Part shown: piece by piece, positions 43,341 to 51,128 of the stretch
Layout: every line of letters starts with the position of its first letter
Position numbering within the stretch: the first letter of the stretch is position 1
Assembly (NCBI GenBank): GCA_965242685.1
Contig: OZ251487.1
Location: forward strand, 248,001-312,000
DNA length: 64,000 bases
Direction of reading: 5' to 3'
Origin: G965215055 sp965242685
Lineage (GTDB): Bacteria; Pseudomonadota; Gammaproteobacteria; UBA4575
Notes under the pieces: generated by a model
What the model saw: only the letters and a program-made list of their open reading frames with translations
What the model was told of the DNA's origin: nothing
Database searches by the model: none
Made by a program: the position numbers and the translations under genes

Positions 43341-43400
43341 AAGTAGGGTCAAGTGAAATCAAGTGAAGTCAAATGAAACCAAGTGAAACCAAGGGGGAGT
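43341..43400. repeat. Decamer tandem repeat, six degenerate units
   Basis: Aligned decamers AAGTAGGGTC, AAGTGAAATC, AAGTGAAGTC, AAATGAAACC, AAGTGAAACC and AAGGGGGAGT run directly into the ribosome-binding region of the small gene that follows. Ten-base period matches one helical turn. Copy number change would alter the spacing to the upstream promoter. Confidence 0.85.
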
Positions 43401-43403
43401 ATG

Positions 43404-43598
43404 ATGTCTAAAAATGATACAGAAACCATCTCGGACGCTTATCTGAGAACGCTTGAAGAAGTCAAAAAACAATATCAACAATACGTGGAAGTCAGCAAGC
43501 TGTACGAGCTGCCGATTTACCAGGAAGAACCTGAAGTACAGTACCTGCCACCGAGCTTTGACAACCCACTAACGACAGATCGCACCTATATCAAATAA
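43404..43598 (+). CDS. Small acidic protein behind decamer repeats
   Basis: 64 residues from ATG 43404 (also ATG 43401) after a GGGGGAG ribosome site. Sequence MSKNDTETISDAYLRTLEEVKK opens a helical N-terminus; the C-terminus is Pro- and Glu-rich with a Tyr-Ile-Lys end. No family recognised. Ends seven bases before the first copy of the 33-bp direct repeat, so it may be cut short or altered there. Could be a leaderless partner of the toxin module, but this is inference. Confidence 0.5.
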   Translation: MSKNDTETISDAYLRTLEEVKKQYQQYVEVSKLYELPIYQEEPEVQYLPPSFDNPLTTDRTYIK

Positions 43599-43602
43599 CT
43601 TG

Positions 43603-43635
43603 GGGCGTCACGGCATCCCGAAGCCCTTCAAGGGC
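43603..43635. repeat. 33-bp direct repeat, left copy
   Basis: Identical to 45775-45807; a weaker match extends to about 50 bases. The two copies flank the AAA ATPase / DUF4276 pair. The left copy lies over the last codons and stop of the DUF4276 gene (LKGFGMP end). It contains the short inverted repeat GCCCTT-AAGGGC. Confidence 0.9.
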
Positions 43636-44270
43636 GATAAACCGTCAAATTCCGCCAAGTGTCTCACTCCATCTCGGAATACCTGAAAACTCTTTGAGCG
43701 GTTTTTATCTACGTCTAGAAAAGGGGCGATTTTCTCCGCCCATTCACGCTTTGCTTTTGTTGCTGCTGGATGGACAGCCCTAGCAAGGACTTCCCATGTA
43801 CCGCATATACTGTCTTGTTTGTATTTATTTAGCACGGAATCCTTGGCCTTGGGATAGGCCTTTTTCACTGCATCCCGATCTCCCAAAAGCCATGCCTCGC
43901 TTTCCTCAATAGCGATCCCGAACAACGTAGTCGGGCACGGCTCACAGGCATTCAGCACGTCTACCAATTCCTGTTTGAATTGTTCACAGTTCCTGTCGTC
44001 CAGATCAACCACCACGATGACCGCAGCAGATGGATAACTCTGGAGACTCTTCCCATATCCCCGTAATAACCTCGGCAACTGGTCAAGCAAAATTCGTTTG
44101 CTTGGGTCAGTTTTAGGTTTTAAATTCTTAGGTATGCGGCCGGCACCATTGTAAGGGTGCATGTCCCAGGTGTGTTTGTGTTTCGAATCATTCGGGCCAA
44201 GAATCTTTTTCAAAATGATGTCAAGTGCGATGCTTCCCGACTTGTCCTCGGCCAATACTTCAAAGTGCAT
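43608..44270 (-). CDS. DUF4276 TOPRIM-like protein
   Basis: 220 residues. TOPRIM-type acidic motifs are visible: VLAEDKSGS (Glu10) and VVVDLDDRN (Asp91, Asp93, Asp94), followed by IEESEAWLLGD near 130. DUF4276 proteins are commonly found with AAA ATPases and are thought to be nucleases. It starts 12 bases after the ATPase stop with ATG at 44270 (TTG at 44276 is the frame's opening). The last nine residues and stop come from the left 33-bp repeat, suggesting fusion at insertion. Confidence 0.7.
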   Translation of the reverse strand: MHFEVLAEDKSGSIALDIILKKILGPNDSKHKHTWDMHPYNGAGRIPKNLKPKTDPSKRILLDQLPRLLRGYGKSLQSYPSAAVIVVVDLDDRNCEQFKQELVDVLNACEPCPTTLFGIAIEESEAWLLGDRDAVKKAYPKAKDSVLNKYKQDSICGTWEVLARAVHPAATKAKREWAEKIAPFLDVDKNRSKSFQVFRDGVRHLAEFDGLSPLKGFGMP

Positions 44271-44282
44271 CAACAATCTAAC

Positions 44283-45554
44283 CTATCCTTGGTCCAAATA
44301 ATCACTGTACCAAAGACCGCCAAGCGGTAGTTCTTCTTCACACAGTGCCTTAACGATTTTGTCGTCGCTGGCCCTGGAGATGTTTGAGAAACCATCCGGC
44401 CCTTTCTCCAGTACCCATACTTCTTTTGGCTCCAGTGCATCAACGAAATAAGGCTGGTGAGTCGTGATGAATATCTGCGGCGCAGGCACGTTTCTTGTTC
44501 TCGTGGCATGGTAGCGAAACTCTTGGGCCAGGATTTCTAATAGCTTGTGGTAGAGGCCATTCTCCGGTTCCTCAATACATATAAAAGGTGGCGGTTTAGG
44601 GTCTTCCAGCATGAGTAGATAGGCAAAGATTTTCAAGGTGCCGTCGGACATCTGTTGGGCATAAAAAGGGTCATCAAAACCTTTGTCGTTGAAGCATAGC
44701 AGCAATCGTCCGTCCAAGCTCGTTTCCGTATCAATGCGGTCAATGCCCGGAATTTTATCGGCGATCTGCTTCAGGATGGCTTCAAATCTTTTTGGGTGTT
44801 CACGTTCCATGAACTGAACGACATTGCCGAGATTGTCCCCATGCACGCTCAGACGTTGCTGCGGGCCGGCCAGGGGCAGGCTACGTGCGGCATCAGGGGT
44901 GAAATAGCTCAGATACCAGCCTTCGATGAATTTACGAAAAGACGTTATCCTGGGGTGCTGTTTCAAAGCACCGAGCGTTGCTATGCCGAGTTTGCGGTTA
45001 TCATCAAGTTCAATAAATTCCTTTTCCGCGGATTCTTCTTTTAAACCAAGTAACTTCAAAAACTCATCCTCGTCAAGCTCCTGGGCAGGCAACCCTTTGC
45101 CTTCTTTCCAGACCAGTCCCTTGCCTTTGTTCATCCTCAAAAATGAGAAAGGCTGCCCATATTTTTGGCGGCGCTGGCGAAGACGTTCACTTGAGACATA
45201 GGGGCGGCCCGATGCGTCCTTGTCGATTGCAATCTCATAGGTAATGGGACGAGACTCCGATTTTTCCCTGTAGTAGACCGTGAATTCGATCGGGCCAGCA
45301 TCGGGCGTCTGGGAACGGATGCGATCGAATCCGCCCCGTCCCTGTTCGTAACAAGCCTTTTCAACTCCCAATTTCAGGCAGTCCGCAAGAAAGCCGAATG
45401 CATCAAACAGGGAACTCTTGCCGACGCCGTTTTTCCCGATTACCACCGTCATCGGACTTAATTTTTCTGTCTTTTTTGTATCCCAGAGTCTTCCTAATGT
45501 TACGTCTTTCAACACTCGGTAGTTTTTGATCTTGATTCCCTCAATTTTCGCCAT
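44283..45554 (-). CDS. AAA ATPase (AAA_21, OLD/RloA-like)
   Basis: 423 residues. Walker A GKNGVGKSS at about 40-48, a signature-like MSDGTLKIFAYLLML, Walker B FICIEEPENGL, and an H-loop FITTHQPYF. This SMC/ABC-like head with a short insertion is found in OLD, RloA and PtuA-type defence proteins. The partner DUF4276 protein follows in the same operon, split version of the OLD ATPase-TOPRIM architecture. Phage-defence role is inferred by architecture and position. Confidence 0.78.
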   Translation of the reverse strand: MAKIEGIKIKNYRVLKDVTLGRLWDTKKTEKLSPMTVVIGKNGVGKSSLFDAFGFLADCLKLGVEKACYEQGRGGFDRIRSQTPDAGPIEFTVYYREKSESRPITYEIAIDKDASGRPYVSSERLRQRRQKYGQPFSFLRMNKGKGLVWKEGKGLPAQELDEDEFLKLLGLKEESAEKEFIELDDNRKLGIATLGALKQHPRITSFRKFIEGWYLSYFTPDAARSLPLAGPQQRLSVHGDNLGNVVQFMEREHPKRFEAILKQIADKIPGIDRIDTETSLDGRLLLCFNDKGFDDPFYAQQMSDGTLKIFAYLLMLEDPKPPPFICIEEPENGLYHKLLEILAQEFRYHATRTRNVPAPQIFITTHQPYFVDALEPKEVWVLEKGPDGFSNISRASDDKIVKALCEEELPLGGLWYSDYLDQG

Positions 45555-45774
45555 AGATTAAAATCCTCACTATTTCGGCACTGCCGGTAACGTTGCATCA
45601 AGTAGCCATTTTCCCCGGCTGCCGCGTAGATTAAAAGGTGACGGCGCACTGGTGCTCATTGTTTGAAGTTCGGCGTTACCGCCAAGTATACTCGGTTTTG
45701 CCGGCCAGATTGGGTAATGAGTATCTAATCGGTAAACACCCTTTGACGGCGGACGGGGTTCGCGTTAATAACTC

Positions 45775-45807
45775 GGGCGTCACGGCATCCCGAAGCCCTT
45801 CAAGGGC
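45775..45807. repeat. 33-bp direct repeat, right copy
   Basis: Identical to 43603-43635 and 2172 bases from it. It lies 10 bases beyond the rpmE stop, on the downstream side of that gene, so it may be the original chromosomal site at which the pair was inserted. Confidence 0.9.
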
Positions 45808-45817
45808 ATAAATCGCC

Positions 45818-46027
45818 TCAACCCTGGTTGCCGTAGCGTCTCTTGAATTTGTCTACCTGGCCGGCGGTGTCGACGATCTTTTGTTTGCCGGTGAAAAAGG
45901 GATGGCACTTTGAGCAGATCTCGATGTGCATGGATTCCGAGCCGTAGGTGGAGCGCGTTTTGAAGGTGTTCCCGCAACTGCAAGTTACGGTTATTTCCTG
46001 ATAGTTCGGGTGGATATTCGGCTTCAT
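45818..46027 (-). CDS. rpmE: 50S ribosomal protein L31 (zinc-binding form)
   Basis: 69 residues. MKPNIHPNYQEITVTCSCGNTFKTRST and IEICSKCHPFFTGKQKIVDTAGQVDKF carry the CSC and CSKC cysteines of the zinc-bound C+ form. Start ATG at 46027; a longer frame of 96 codons has no support. The AT-rich gap upstream is described separately. Confidence 0.96.
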   Translation of the reverse strand: MKPNIHPNYQEITVTCSCGNTFKTRSTYGSESMHIEICSKCHPFFTGKQKIVDTAGQVDKFKRRYGNQG

Positions 46028-46108
46028 TATGTTTGATCCTGTGTTCAAGGCTGGTGCAGCATAATGGACAATCGCATTCAACTCAAGTCCGGCGACGGCA
46101 AACTGCAA

Positions 46109-46490
46109 TTTGCCTTACATTCTTAAAAAATTTAGAGGTAGTTTCGCTTAAGTGACTATCATCAAAAGAATTTATGACTTTACTCACAAAATCTGTGGAT
46201 AAAACTGTGAGTATTCCCGAGATTATCGCCTTGAGACTTTGATAGAGTTACATTTCTGTTAAATTGGTTAGAAAATATACAATTATATTAAGTTATTGAT
46301 TTTTATATAGTTTATTCTTAGGTCAATCAATTTCTAAAAATTATTCATGAGTGCGATTGATATTTATTCTCGTTGCGCCGCACTTGTGCATAACTGCATC
46401 GCCCTATACAAAATGTTGAATGCCTATCCGGGCTTGGGCAAGGTGTCGACCGCTACATTCCTCCTATTATCGCGCATGTCGGGGAAAGAT
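46109..46490. other. AT-rich intergenic region with two DnaA-box matches: candidate origin of replication
   Basis: About 380 bases with no gene. Two perfect TTATNCACA boxes on the minus strand: TGTGGATAA at 46194-46202 and TGTGCATAA at 46385-46393. An A/T-rich core without long GC stretches runs from about 46240 to 46370, as in unwinding elements. Sampled lines show C over G on the + strand to the left and G over C to the right, which is the sign change expected at an origin. dnaA, gidA and rpmH are not in the window, and the neighbour is rpmE. Candidate only. Confidence 0.35.
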
Positions 46491-47660
46491 TCACGCATAT
46501 TCCGGTAACAGGCCCTGCAACAGCTCATCAAGAAATCGGTAGCCTTGTTTGCTGCATTGGACGTGACCGTTTTCCATGGTCAGCAGGCCTTCCTCGAGCA
46601 GGGGTTCAAGCTGTGGGTGAAGGGATGCGTACTCTAGTCCGGTATGGCGTTCAAACTGTCGCGGGCTGAAGCCTTGTTGCAACCGCAATGCGTTGAGCAG
46701 AAATTCAAACTGTACGTCCCTTTCATCTAGGACGCGAGGGGGCTTCAAGGGTTCGCCGCCAAGGATCTGCCGCATGTACTGTCGCGGATGACGCGGTTTT
46801 TCACTGCGCAAAACCACGCCTTTTTTCATGTCGCTGATCTTTTGATGGGCGCCGGCGCCGATGCCGATGTAGTCGCCGAACCGCCAATAGTTGCGGTTGT
46901 GTACACAGGCGAAGGAATCCCTTGCATACGCTGAAACCTCATACTGCCGAAATCCGTGTTGTGCAAGTAATTCCACACCTTGCCGCTGCATCTCCCAGCC
47001 AAGCTCGTCGTCGGGCAGGCGGGGGCGGTGCCGGTAGAAGTGCGTGTCGGGTTCAATGGTCAGTTGATAATAGGAGATGTGTGCGGGGTGTAGCGAAACG
47101 GCTTGTTGCACGTCGTCACCGGCGGCTTGCAAGGTCTGTTCGGGCAAGGCGTACATCAGGTCGATGTTGATGTTTTCAAAACCTGCCGATCTCGCGGTCG
47201 ATACCGCATCCAGTGCGGCTTGTGCGTCATGAATGCGCCCCAGCCGGCGTAGCAGGTCGTCATGGAAACTTTGTGCGCCGATGGAAATGCGATTGACGCC
47301 GGCATGGCGGAAGCCGGTAAAGTTTTGTTGGTCGAGGCTGTCGGGGTTTGCTTCGATGGTGATCTCGGCATCGTTGGCAAGCCGAAGGTCGGCGTTGATT
47401 GCCGCCAACAGGCGTTGAATACTGCACGCGGAAAACAGGCTCGGGGTGCCCCCGCCGATAAAGACGCTGATGATGGTACGCTCCTTGACCACGTCTACCT
47501 GCCTTTGCAGGTCGGTTAGCAGTGCCTCAATGTATTGGTCTTCGGGAATCGATCCGTCGGTTTGGTAGGAGTTGAAGTCGCAATACGGGCACTTTTTAAT
47601 GCACCAGGGAAGGTGCACATAGAGGGACAGGGGAATTTCGGTCGCGGGCAGGGTGGTCAA
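46491..47660 (-). CDS. hemW: HemW, radical-SAM heme chaperone
   Basis: Radical-SAM protein once called oxygen-independent coproporphyrinogen oxidase-like; it delivers heme to respiratory enzymes. The [4Fe-4S] motif is in VHLPWCIKKCPYCDFNS (C-x3-C-x2-C), then FIGGGTPSLF and IEANPDSL, and NRISIGAQSF. About 389 residues from TTG 47660. The longer frame from 47807 overlaps rdgB by 128 bases, and the ATG at 47744 overlaps by 65, so I favour the TTG near the HLPWC segment; 47696 is another option. Confidence 0.88.
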   Translation of the reverse strand: MTTLPATEIPLSLYVHLPWCIKKCPYCDFNSYQTDGSIPEDQYIEALLTDLQRQVDVVKERTIISVFIGGGTPSLFSACSIQRLLAAINADLRLANDAEITIEANPDSLDQQNFTGFRHAGVNRISIGAQSFHDDLLRRLGRIHDAQAALDAVSTARSAGFENINIDLMYALPEQTLQAAGDDVQQAVSLHPAHISYYQLTIEPDTHFYRHRPRLPDDELGWEMQRQGVELLAQHGFRQYEVSAYARDSFACVHNRNYWRFGDYIGIGAGAHQKISDMKKGVVLRSEKPRHPRQYMRQILGGEPLKPPRVLDERDVQFEFLLNALRLQQGFSPRQFERHTGLEYASLHPQLEPLLEEGLLTMENGHVQCSKQGYRFLDELLQGLLPEYA

Positions 47661-47679
47661 GGTTTGCTTGGCACGCGGT

Positions 47680-48270
47680 TTATCCCAGTGCGGCAACCAG
47701 TTTTTGTAATGCTTGCGCCCGATGGCTGATGCGGTTTTTTTCATCCGGGTGCAGTTGTGCCGAAGAGCATCGGTGCGTGGGGACGTAAAATAGCGGGTCG
47801 TAGCCAAATCCGTTGTCTCCCCTGGTTTCGGTCAAGATGCTTCCTTCCCAAGTACCGGCGCATATCACGGGCATGGGGTCTTGGGCGTGGCGCATGTATA
47901 CGATCACGCATCGGAAGCGCGCCGTGCGCCGGGCCTCGGTAACGTCTGCAAGGTCGTTCAGCAGCTTGGCATTGTTGGATGCGTCGTCGGCGTTCTCGCC
48001 CGCATATCTGGCACTGTAGACGCCGGGCGCGCCTTGCAGCACATCCACCTCAAGGCCGGAGTCGTCGGCCAGTGCGGGCAGGCCGGTCTTCAGGGCGGCG
48101 TGTCGCGCCTTGATGATCGCATTTTCCACGAAGGTGGTACCGGTTTCGGCAACCTCGGGCACGTCATATTCAGATTGCCGAATGAGATGAAAACGCTGCG
48201 GGTCAAGAACCGCCTGTATTTCCCTTGCCTTGGCGACATTATTACTCGCAAGGATTATTTTTTCGGTCAT
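47680..48270 (-). CDS. rdgB: XTP/dITP diphosphatase RdgB
   Basis: House-cleaning enzyme that removes non-canonical purine nucleotides such as dITP and XTP. Motifs: KIILASNNVAKAREI at the N-terminus, ADDSGLEVDVLQGAPGVYSARYAG, and GFGYDPLFYVP. 196 residues. It directly follows rph, with no gap, and is followed by hemW, the usual rph-rdgB-hemW order. Confidence 0.94.
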   Translation of the reverse strand: MTEKIILASNNVAKAREIQAVLDPQRFHLIRQSEYDVPEVAETGTTFVENAIIKARHAALKTGLPALADDSGLEVDVLQGAPGVYSARYAGENADDASNNAKLLNDLADVTEARRTARFRCVIVYMRHAQDPMPVICAGTWEGSILTETRGDNGFGYDPLFYVPTHRCSSAQLHPDEKNRISHRAQALQKLVAALG

Positions 48271-48999
48271 TTATACACCGAGGCAGGCTTTCTGCCGTTG
48301 GATGATCTCTCTTATTCCGGCGTTTGCCAGTTCCAGCAAGGCCGTTAATTGGTCATGGGTGAAGGCATGTTTTTCGGCGGTGCCCTGTATTTCGATAAAG
48401 GCTTCTTCGTCATTCATTACTACGTTCATATCCGTTTCAGCGCCACAGTCTTCGCCGTAGTCAAGATCGAGAACGGGCACTTGATCGACGATCCCCACGG
48501 ATACTGCGGCAATGAAGTGATGGATCGGATGGACGCTGATCGCACCGGAGTCTTCCATCTTCCGAACGGCATCGAACAGTGCCACGAATCCGCCGGAAAT
48601 TGCCGCCGTGCGCGTGCCGCCGTCCGCCTGGATCACGTCGCAATCCACAGTGATGGAATGCTCGCCCAGTTGTTTCAGGTCAATGGCGCCGCGCAAGGAG
48701 CGACCGATCAGGCGCTGAATCTCTTGGGTTCGTCCCTTTTGTTTGCCGCGTGCGGCTTCGCGGGGAATCCGGTGGTTGGTGGAACGCGGCAGCATCCCGT
48801 ATTCCGCCGTGATCCAACCCTGTCCCTCACCTTTCAGGAAGTTGGGTACTTGTTTTAGTACGGTTGCCGTGCATACGACTTTGGTGTCGCCGAATTCGGC
48901 CAGCACCGAACCTTCCGCGTGTCTGGTATAGTTGCGGGTGAATTGAATCCGGCGTAGTTGCTCCGGGTGGCGGCCGTTTGTCCTGGTTATGGGGGGCAT
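48271..48999 (-). CDS. rph: Ribonuclease PH
   Basis: Phosphorolytic exoribonuclease that trims tRNA 3' ends. Signature blocks GSVLAEFGDTKVVCTA, EYGMLPRSTNHRIPREA, RSLRGAIDLKQLGEHSITVDCDVIQADGGTRTAAISG and DLDYGEDCGAETDMNVVMN. 242 residues, complete. Divergent from yicC with 115 bases between. Confidence 0.96.
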   Translation of the reverse strand: MPPITRTNGRHPEQLRRIQFTRNYTRHAEGSVLAEFGDTKVVCTATVLKQVPNFLKGEGQGWITAEYGMLPRSTNHRIPREAARGKQKGRTQEIQRLIGRSLRGAIDLKQLGEHSITVDCDVIQADGGTRTAAISGGFVALFDAVRKMEDSGAISVHPIHHFIAAVSVGIVDQVPVLDLDYGEDCGAETDMNVVMNDEEAFIEIQGTAEKHAFTHDQLTALLELANAGIREIIQRQKACLGV

Positions 49000-49114
49000 G
49001 TTTCGTCAGGTGTTTTTAAGATGTCATACATTATAAGCAAAAAACGCGCGTCTTCTTCATAATGTACCTCGTTATGATCGCGCGTAAATCAAATACGGTG
49101 GGAGACCGACCCGA

Positions 49115-49981
49115 ATGCTGTGCAGTATGACCGGTTTCGTGTCCGTAGGGGACACGTGCGAGCAGGGCAGTTTGAGTTGGGAGTTACGCTCCGTCAACCA
49201 TCGTTATCTGGCGGTCAATTTTCGTCTGCCCGATGAAGTCCGCTCGTTGGAGCCGCGGCTTCGCGGTTATCTGCAAACCAGGCTTGCGCGCGGTAAGGTT
49301 GACTGTACGCTTCACTTCCGGTTGGACGCCCGACACGCCGCCGAACTGAGCCTTGACGAGGTGTTGCTGGAAAGGCTGTTGCACCGGATTGCCTACGTGA
49401 ATGAAAAACTGCCACAATGCGCGCCGGTCAAGGCGATTGATGTGCTGGCATGGCCGGGCCTGGTGGAAACGGCGCAGATTGACGCCGCAGGCCTGCACGA
49501 TTCATGCTATGCGTTATTTACCAAAGCCACCGATCAGCTTGCCGAAATGCGCGCCGCCGAAGGCCGGCGTATCGAGACAGTGTTGCGAAAACGCTGCTCG
49601 GCCATTGAGGAAACCGTCAATAAGATTCGCGCCCGGCATCCGGAGGTATTGCACGCGCTACGTGATAAAGTACGGCGATACCTTGCAGACTTGGCCGTGG
49701 ATGTCGACCAGAACAGGCTTGAGCAGGAAATTGTGTATATGGTGCAAAAACTCGATATCTCAGAGGAGCTGGATCGCCTGGAGAGCCACGTCAGCGAGAT
49801 GGCGGATATCTTTAGTTGCGGGGAGCCGTCCGGGAGGCGCCTGGATTTTCTTATGCAGGAGCTTCATCGTGAAGCGAACACGTTGTCGTCAAAGTCCGCC
49901 GACCTTGAGACTACGCAGGCATCCGTCGACCTGAAGGTGCTCGTTGAACAGATGCGAGAACAGATCCAAAACATTGAGTGA
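49115..49981 (+). CDS. yicC: YicC-family endoribonuclease
   Basis: Stress-induced-like protein recently recognised as an endoribonuclease acting on small RNAs. N-terminal MLCSMTGFVSVGDTCEQGSLSWELRSVNHRYLAVNFRLP and the C-terminal DUF1732 region with Arg/Glu helix, ending VLVEQMREQIQNIE. 288 residues. Length and both conserved ends are normal. Confidence 0.93.
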   Translation: MLCSMTGFVSVGDTCEQGSLSWELRSVNHRYLAVNFRLPDEVRSLEPRLRGYLQTRLARGKVDCTLHFRLDARHAAELSLDEVLLERLLHRIAYVNEKLPQCAPVKAIDVLAWPGLVETAQIDAAGLHDSCYALFTKATDQLAEMRAAEGRRIETVLRKRCSAIEETVNKIRARHPEVLHALRDKVRRYLADLAVDVDQNRLEQEIVYMVQKLDISEELDRLESHVSEMADIFSCGEPSGRRLDFLMQELHREANTLSSKSADLETTQASVDLKVLVEQMREQIQNIE

Positions 49982-50003
49982 TCCACCGCGTTAAAGGAGC
50001 CGC

Positions 50004-50507
50004 ATGTCAAACGCCCAGTCCCCATGTTCGGTCAAGATATTTTGTACGGGCGGAACCATTGACAAGGTCTATTTTGACGCCCTGAGCGACTATCGGATCG
50101 GTGAACCGGTGGTGCCCGACGTGCTTGCAGAGGCGCAGGCCCAATTTTCTTATACGGTAGAGTCCATCCTCAAAAAGGACAGCCTGGAAATGACCGATGA
50201 AGACCGCGAGAAGATCTTCCGGTGCGTACGGCAAGAGGAGTGCGCGCGCATCCTTATCACGCACGGCACGGATACCATGATTGATACCGCGCGCCGGCTG
50301 GCGGAAGTTCGCGACAAGACTATCGTTCTGACCGGCGCCATGCAGCCGGCCCGGTTTCGTGACACCGACGCCGTTTTCAATATCGGTTATGCCATCGCCG
50401 CGGTGCAGCACCTGCCGGCGGGCGTTTATCTTGCCATGAACGGGCAGATTTTCACCCCCGACGCCGTGCGTAAAAACCGTGCTAAGGCAAAATTTGAGGC
50501 GATGTAG
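50004..50507 (+). CDS. Short asparaginase-domain protein
   Basis: 167 residues, about half a normal L-asparaginase, covering only the N-terminal domain. Catalytic-type motifs FCTGGTIDK and ITHGTDTMIDTA are present, with LTGAMQPARFRDTDAVFN. Short asparaginase-domain proteins form their own family in proteobacteria and their activity is uncertain; this could also be read as a truncated gene, but no C-terminal remnant follows. Follows yicC after 22 bases. Confidence 0.78.
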   Translation: MSNAQSPCSVKIFCTGGTIDKVYFDALSDYRIGEPVVPDVLAEAQAQFSYTVESILKKDSLEMTDEDREKIFRCVRQEECARILITHGTDTMIDTARRLAEVRDKTIVLTGAMQPARFRDTDAVFNIGYAIAAVQHLPAGVYLAMNGQIFTPDAVRKNRAKAKFEAM

Positions 50508-50515
50508 ATTTTGCC

Positions 50516-50542
50516 CTTGAAAAATCCTCTTTGCGCCCATAC
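50516..50542 (+). promoter_or_regulatory. Putative sigma32 heat-shock promoter for hsp20
   Basis: CTTGAAA at 50516-50522 followed, 13 bases after CTTGAA, by GCCCATAC at 50535-50542, close to the sigma32 pattern CTTGAA-N(13-17)-CCCCATNT. It lies 45 bases upstream of the hsp20 start. Confidence 0.65.
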
Positions 50543-50586
50543 CTCTATGATTATTAGGAAGTTTTATTTAATCAAGGAGGTATACA

Positions 50587-51024
50587 ATGTTAGCGAGAGT
50601 CTATCACAATCCATGGGACACCGTGCGCGAATTTCACGGTGAATTGGGCCGCATCTTTGGCGGCGATGGAACGGGATATGCGGAGACCGCCACCGATTGG
50701 ATTCCATCCGTTGACATCAAGGAGGTCAAGGATGCCTACGAAGTCAGTGCAGACTTGCCGGGTGTTGATCCCAAGAGCATTGACATCGCACTGGAAGACG
50801 GTGTGTTGACGGTCAAGGGAGAGCGCAAGTCGGAGCACAGGGATGAAGGCGAAGGCTATGCCAGGACGGAGCGCATATATGGAAGTTTCTATCGCCGTTT
50901 TACGCTGCCGGATACCGCGGATGCGGAAAACATTTCCGCCAAGACCGAGTACGGCGTTTTAATGCTCCACATCCCTAAAAAGGAAAGGGCATTACCCAAG
51001 AAGATTACCGTTGAAGGGAAATAG
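50587..51024 (+). CDS. hsp20: Small heat shock protein (Hsp20 / alpha-crystallin)
   Basis: ATP-independent holdase chaperone, 145 residues. The alpha-crystallin domain runs from about 40 to 130 (VDIKEVKDAYEVSADLPGVDPKSIDIAL, GVLTVKGERK, FTLPDTADAENISAKTEYGVLMLHIPK), with the IXI-like tail ALPKKITVEGK. A strong AAGGAGG ribosome site lies six bases before ATG. Upstream sigma32-like promoter; a hairpin terminator follows, so transcription is probably heat-inducible and monocistronic. Confidence 0.95.
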   Translation: MLARVYHNPWDTVREFHGELGRIFGGDGTGYAETATDWIPSVDIKEVKDAYEVSADLPGVDPKSIDIALEDGVLTVKGERKSEHRDEGEGYARTERIYGSFYRRFTLPDTADAENISAKTEYGVLMLHIPKKERALPKKITVEGK

Positions 51025-51030
51025 CGGTTA

Positions 51031-51054
51031 GCGGTTGGGTCGCGACCCAACCGC
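51031..51054. repeat. 24-bp perfect palindrome downstream of hsp20
   Basis: A perfect 12+12 inverted repeat with no loop bases, just after the hsp20 stop. In RNA it can form a hairpin, and it is 16 bases before the terminator hairpin. Might be an operator or a stabilising 3' structure. Confidence 0.8.
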
Positions 51055-51070
51055 CTTCAAAATACGGAGG

Positions 51071-51094
51071 CGCCGCGGGAATCCGCGGCGTTTT
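51071..51094 (+). terminator. Rho-independent terminator of hsp20
   Basis: An 8-bp G+C stem (CGCCGCGG with CCGCGGCG), a four-base loop and a following TTTT at 51091-51094. Confidence 0.85.
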
Positions 51095-51128
51095 AATATT
51101 CATCGACAAGCGACACTGCCGACAAGAC

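Noticed and set aside
45780..45983. 67-codon open frame on the - strand ending PLKGFGMP
   Set aside because: Out-of-frame shadow of rpmE; its similar ending to the DUF4276 protein comes from the shared 33-bp repeat.
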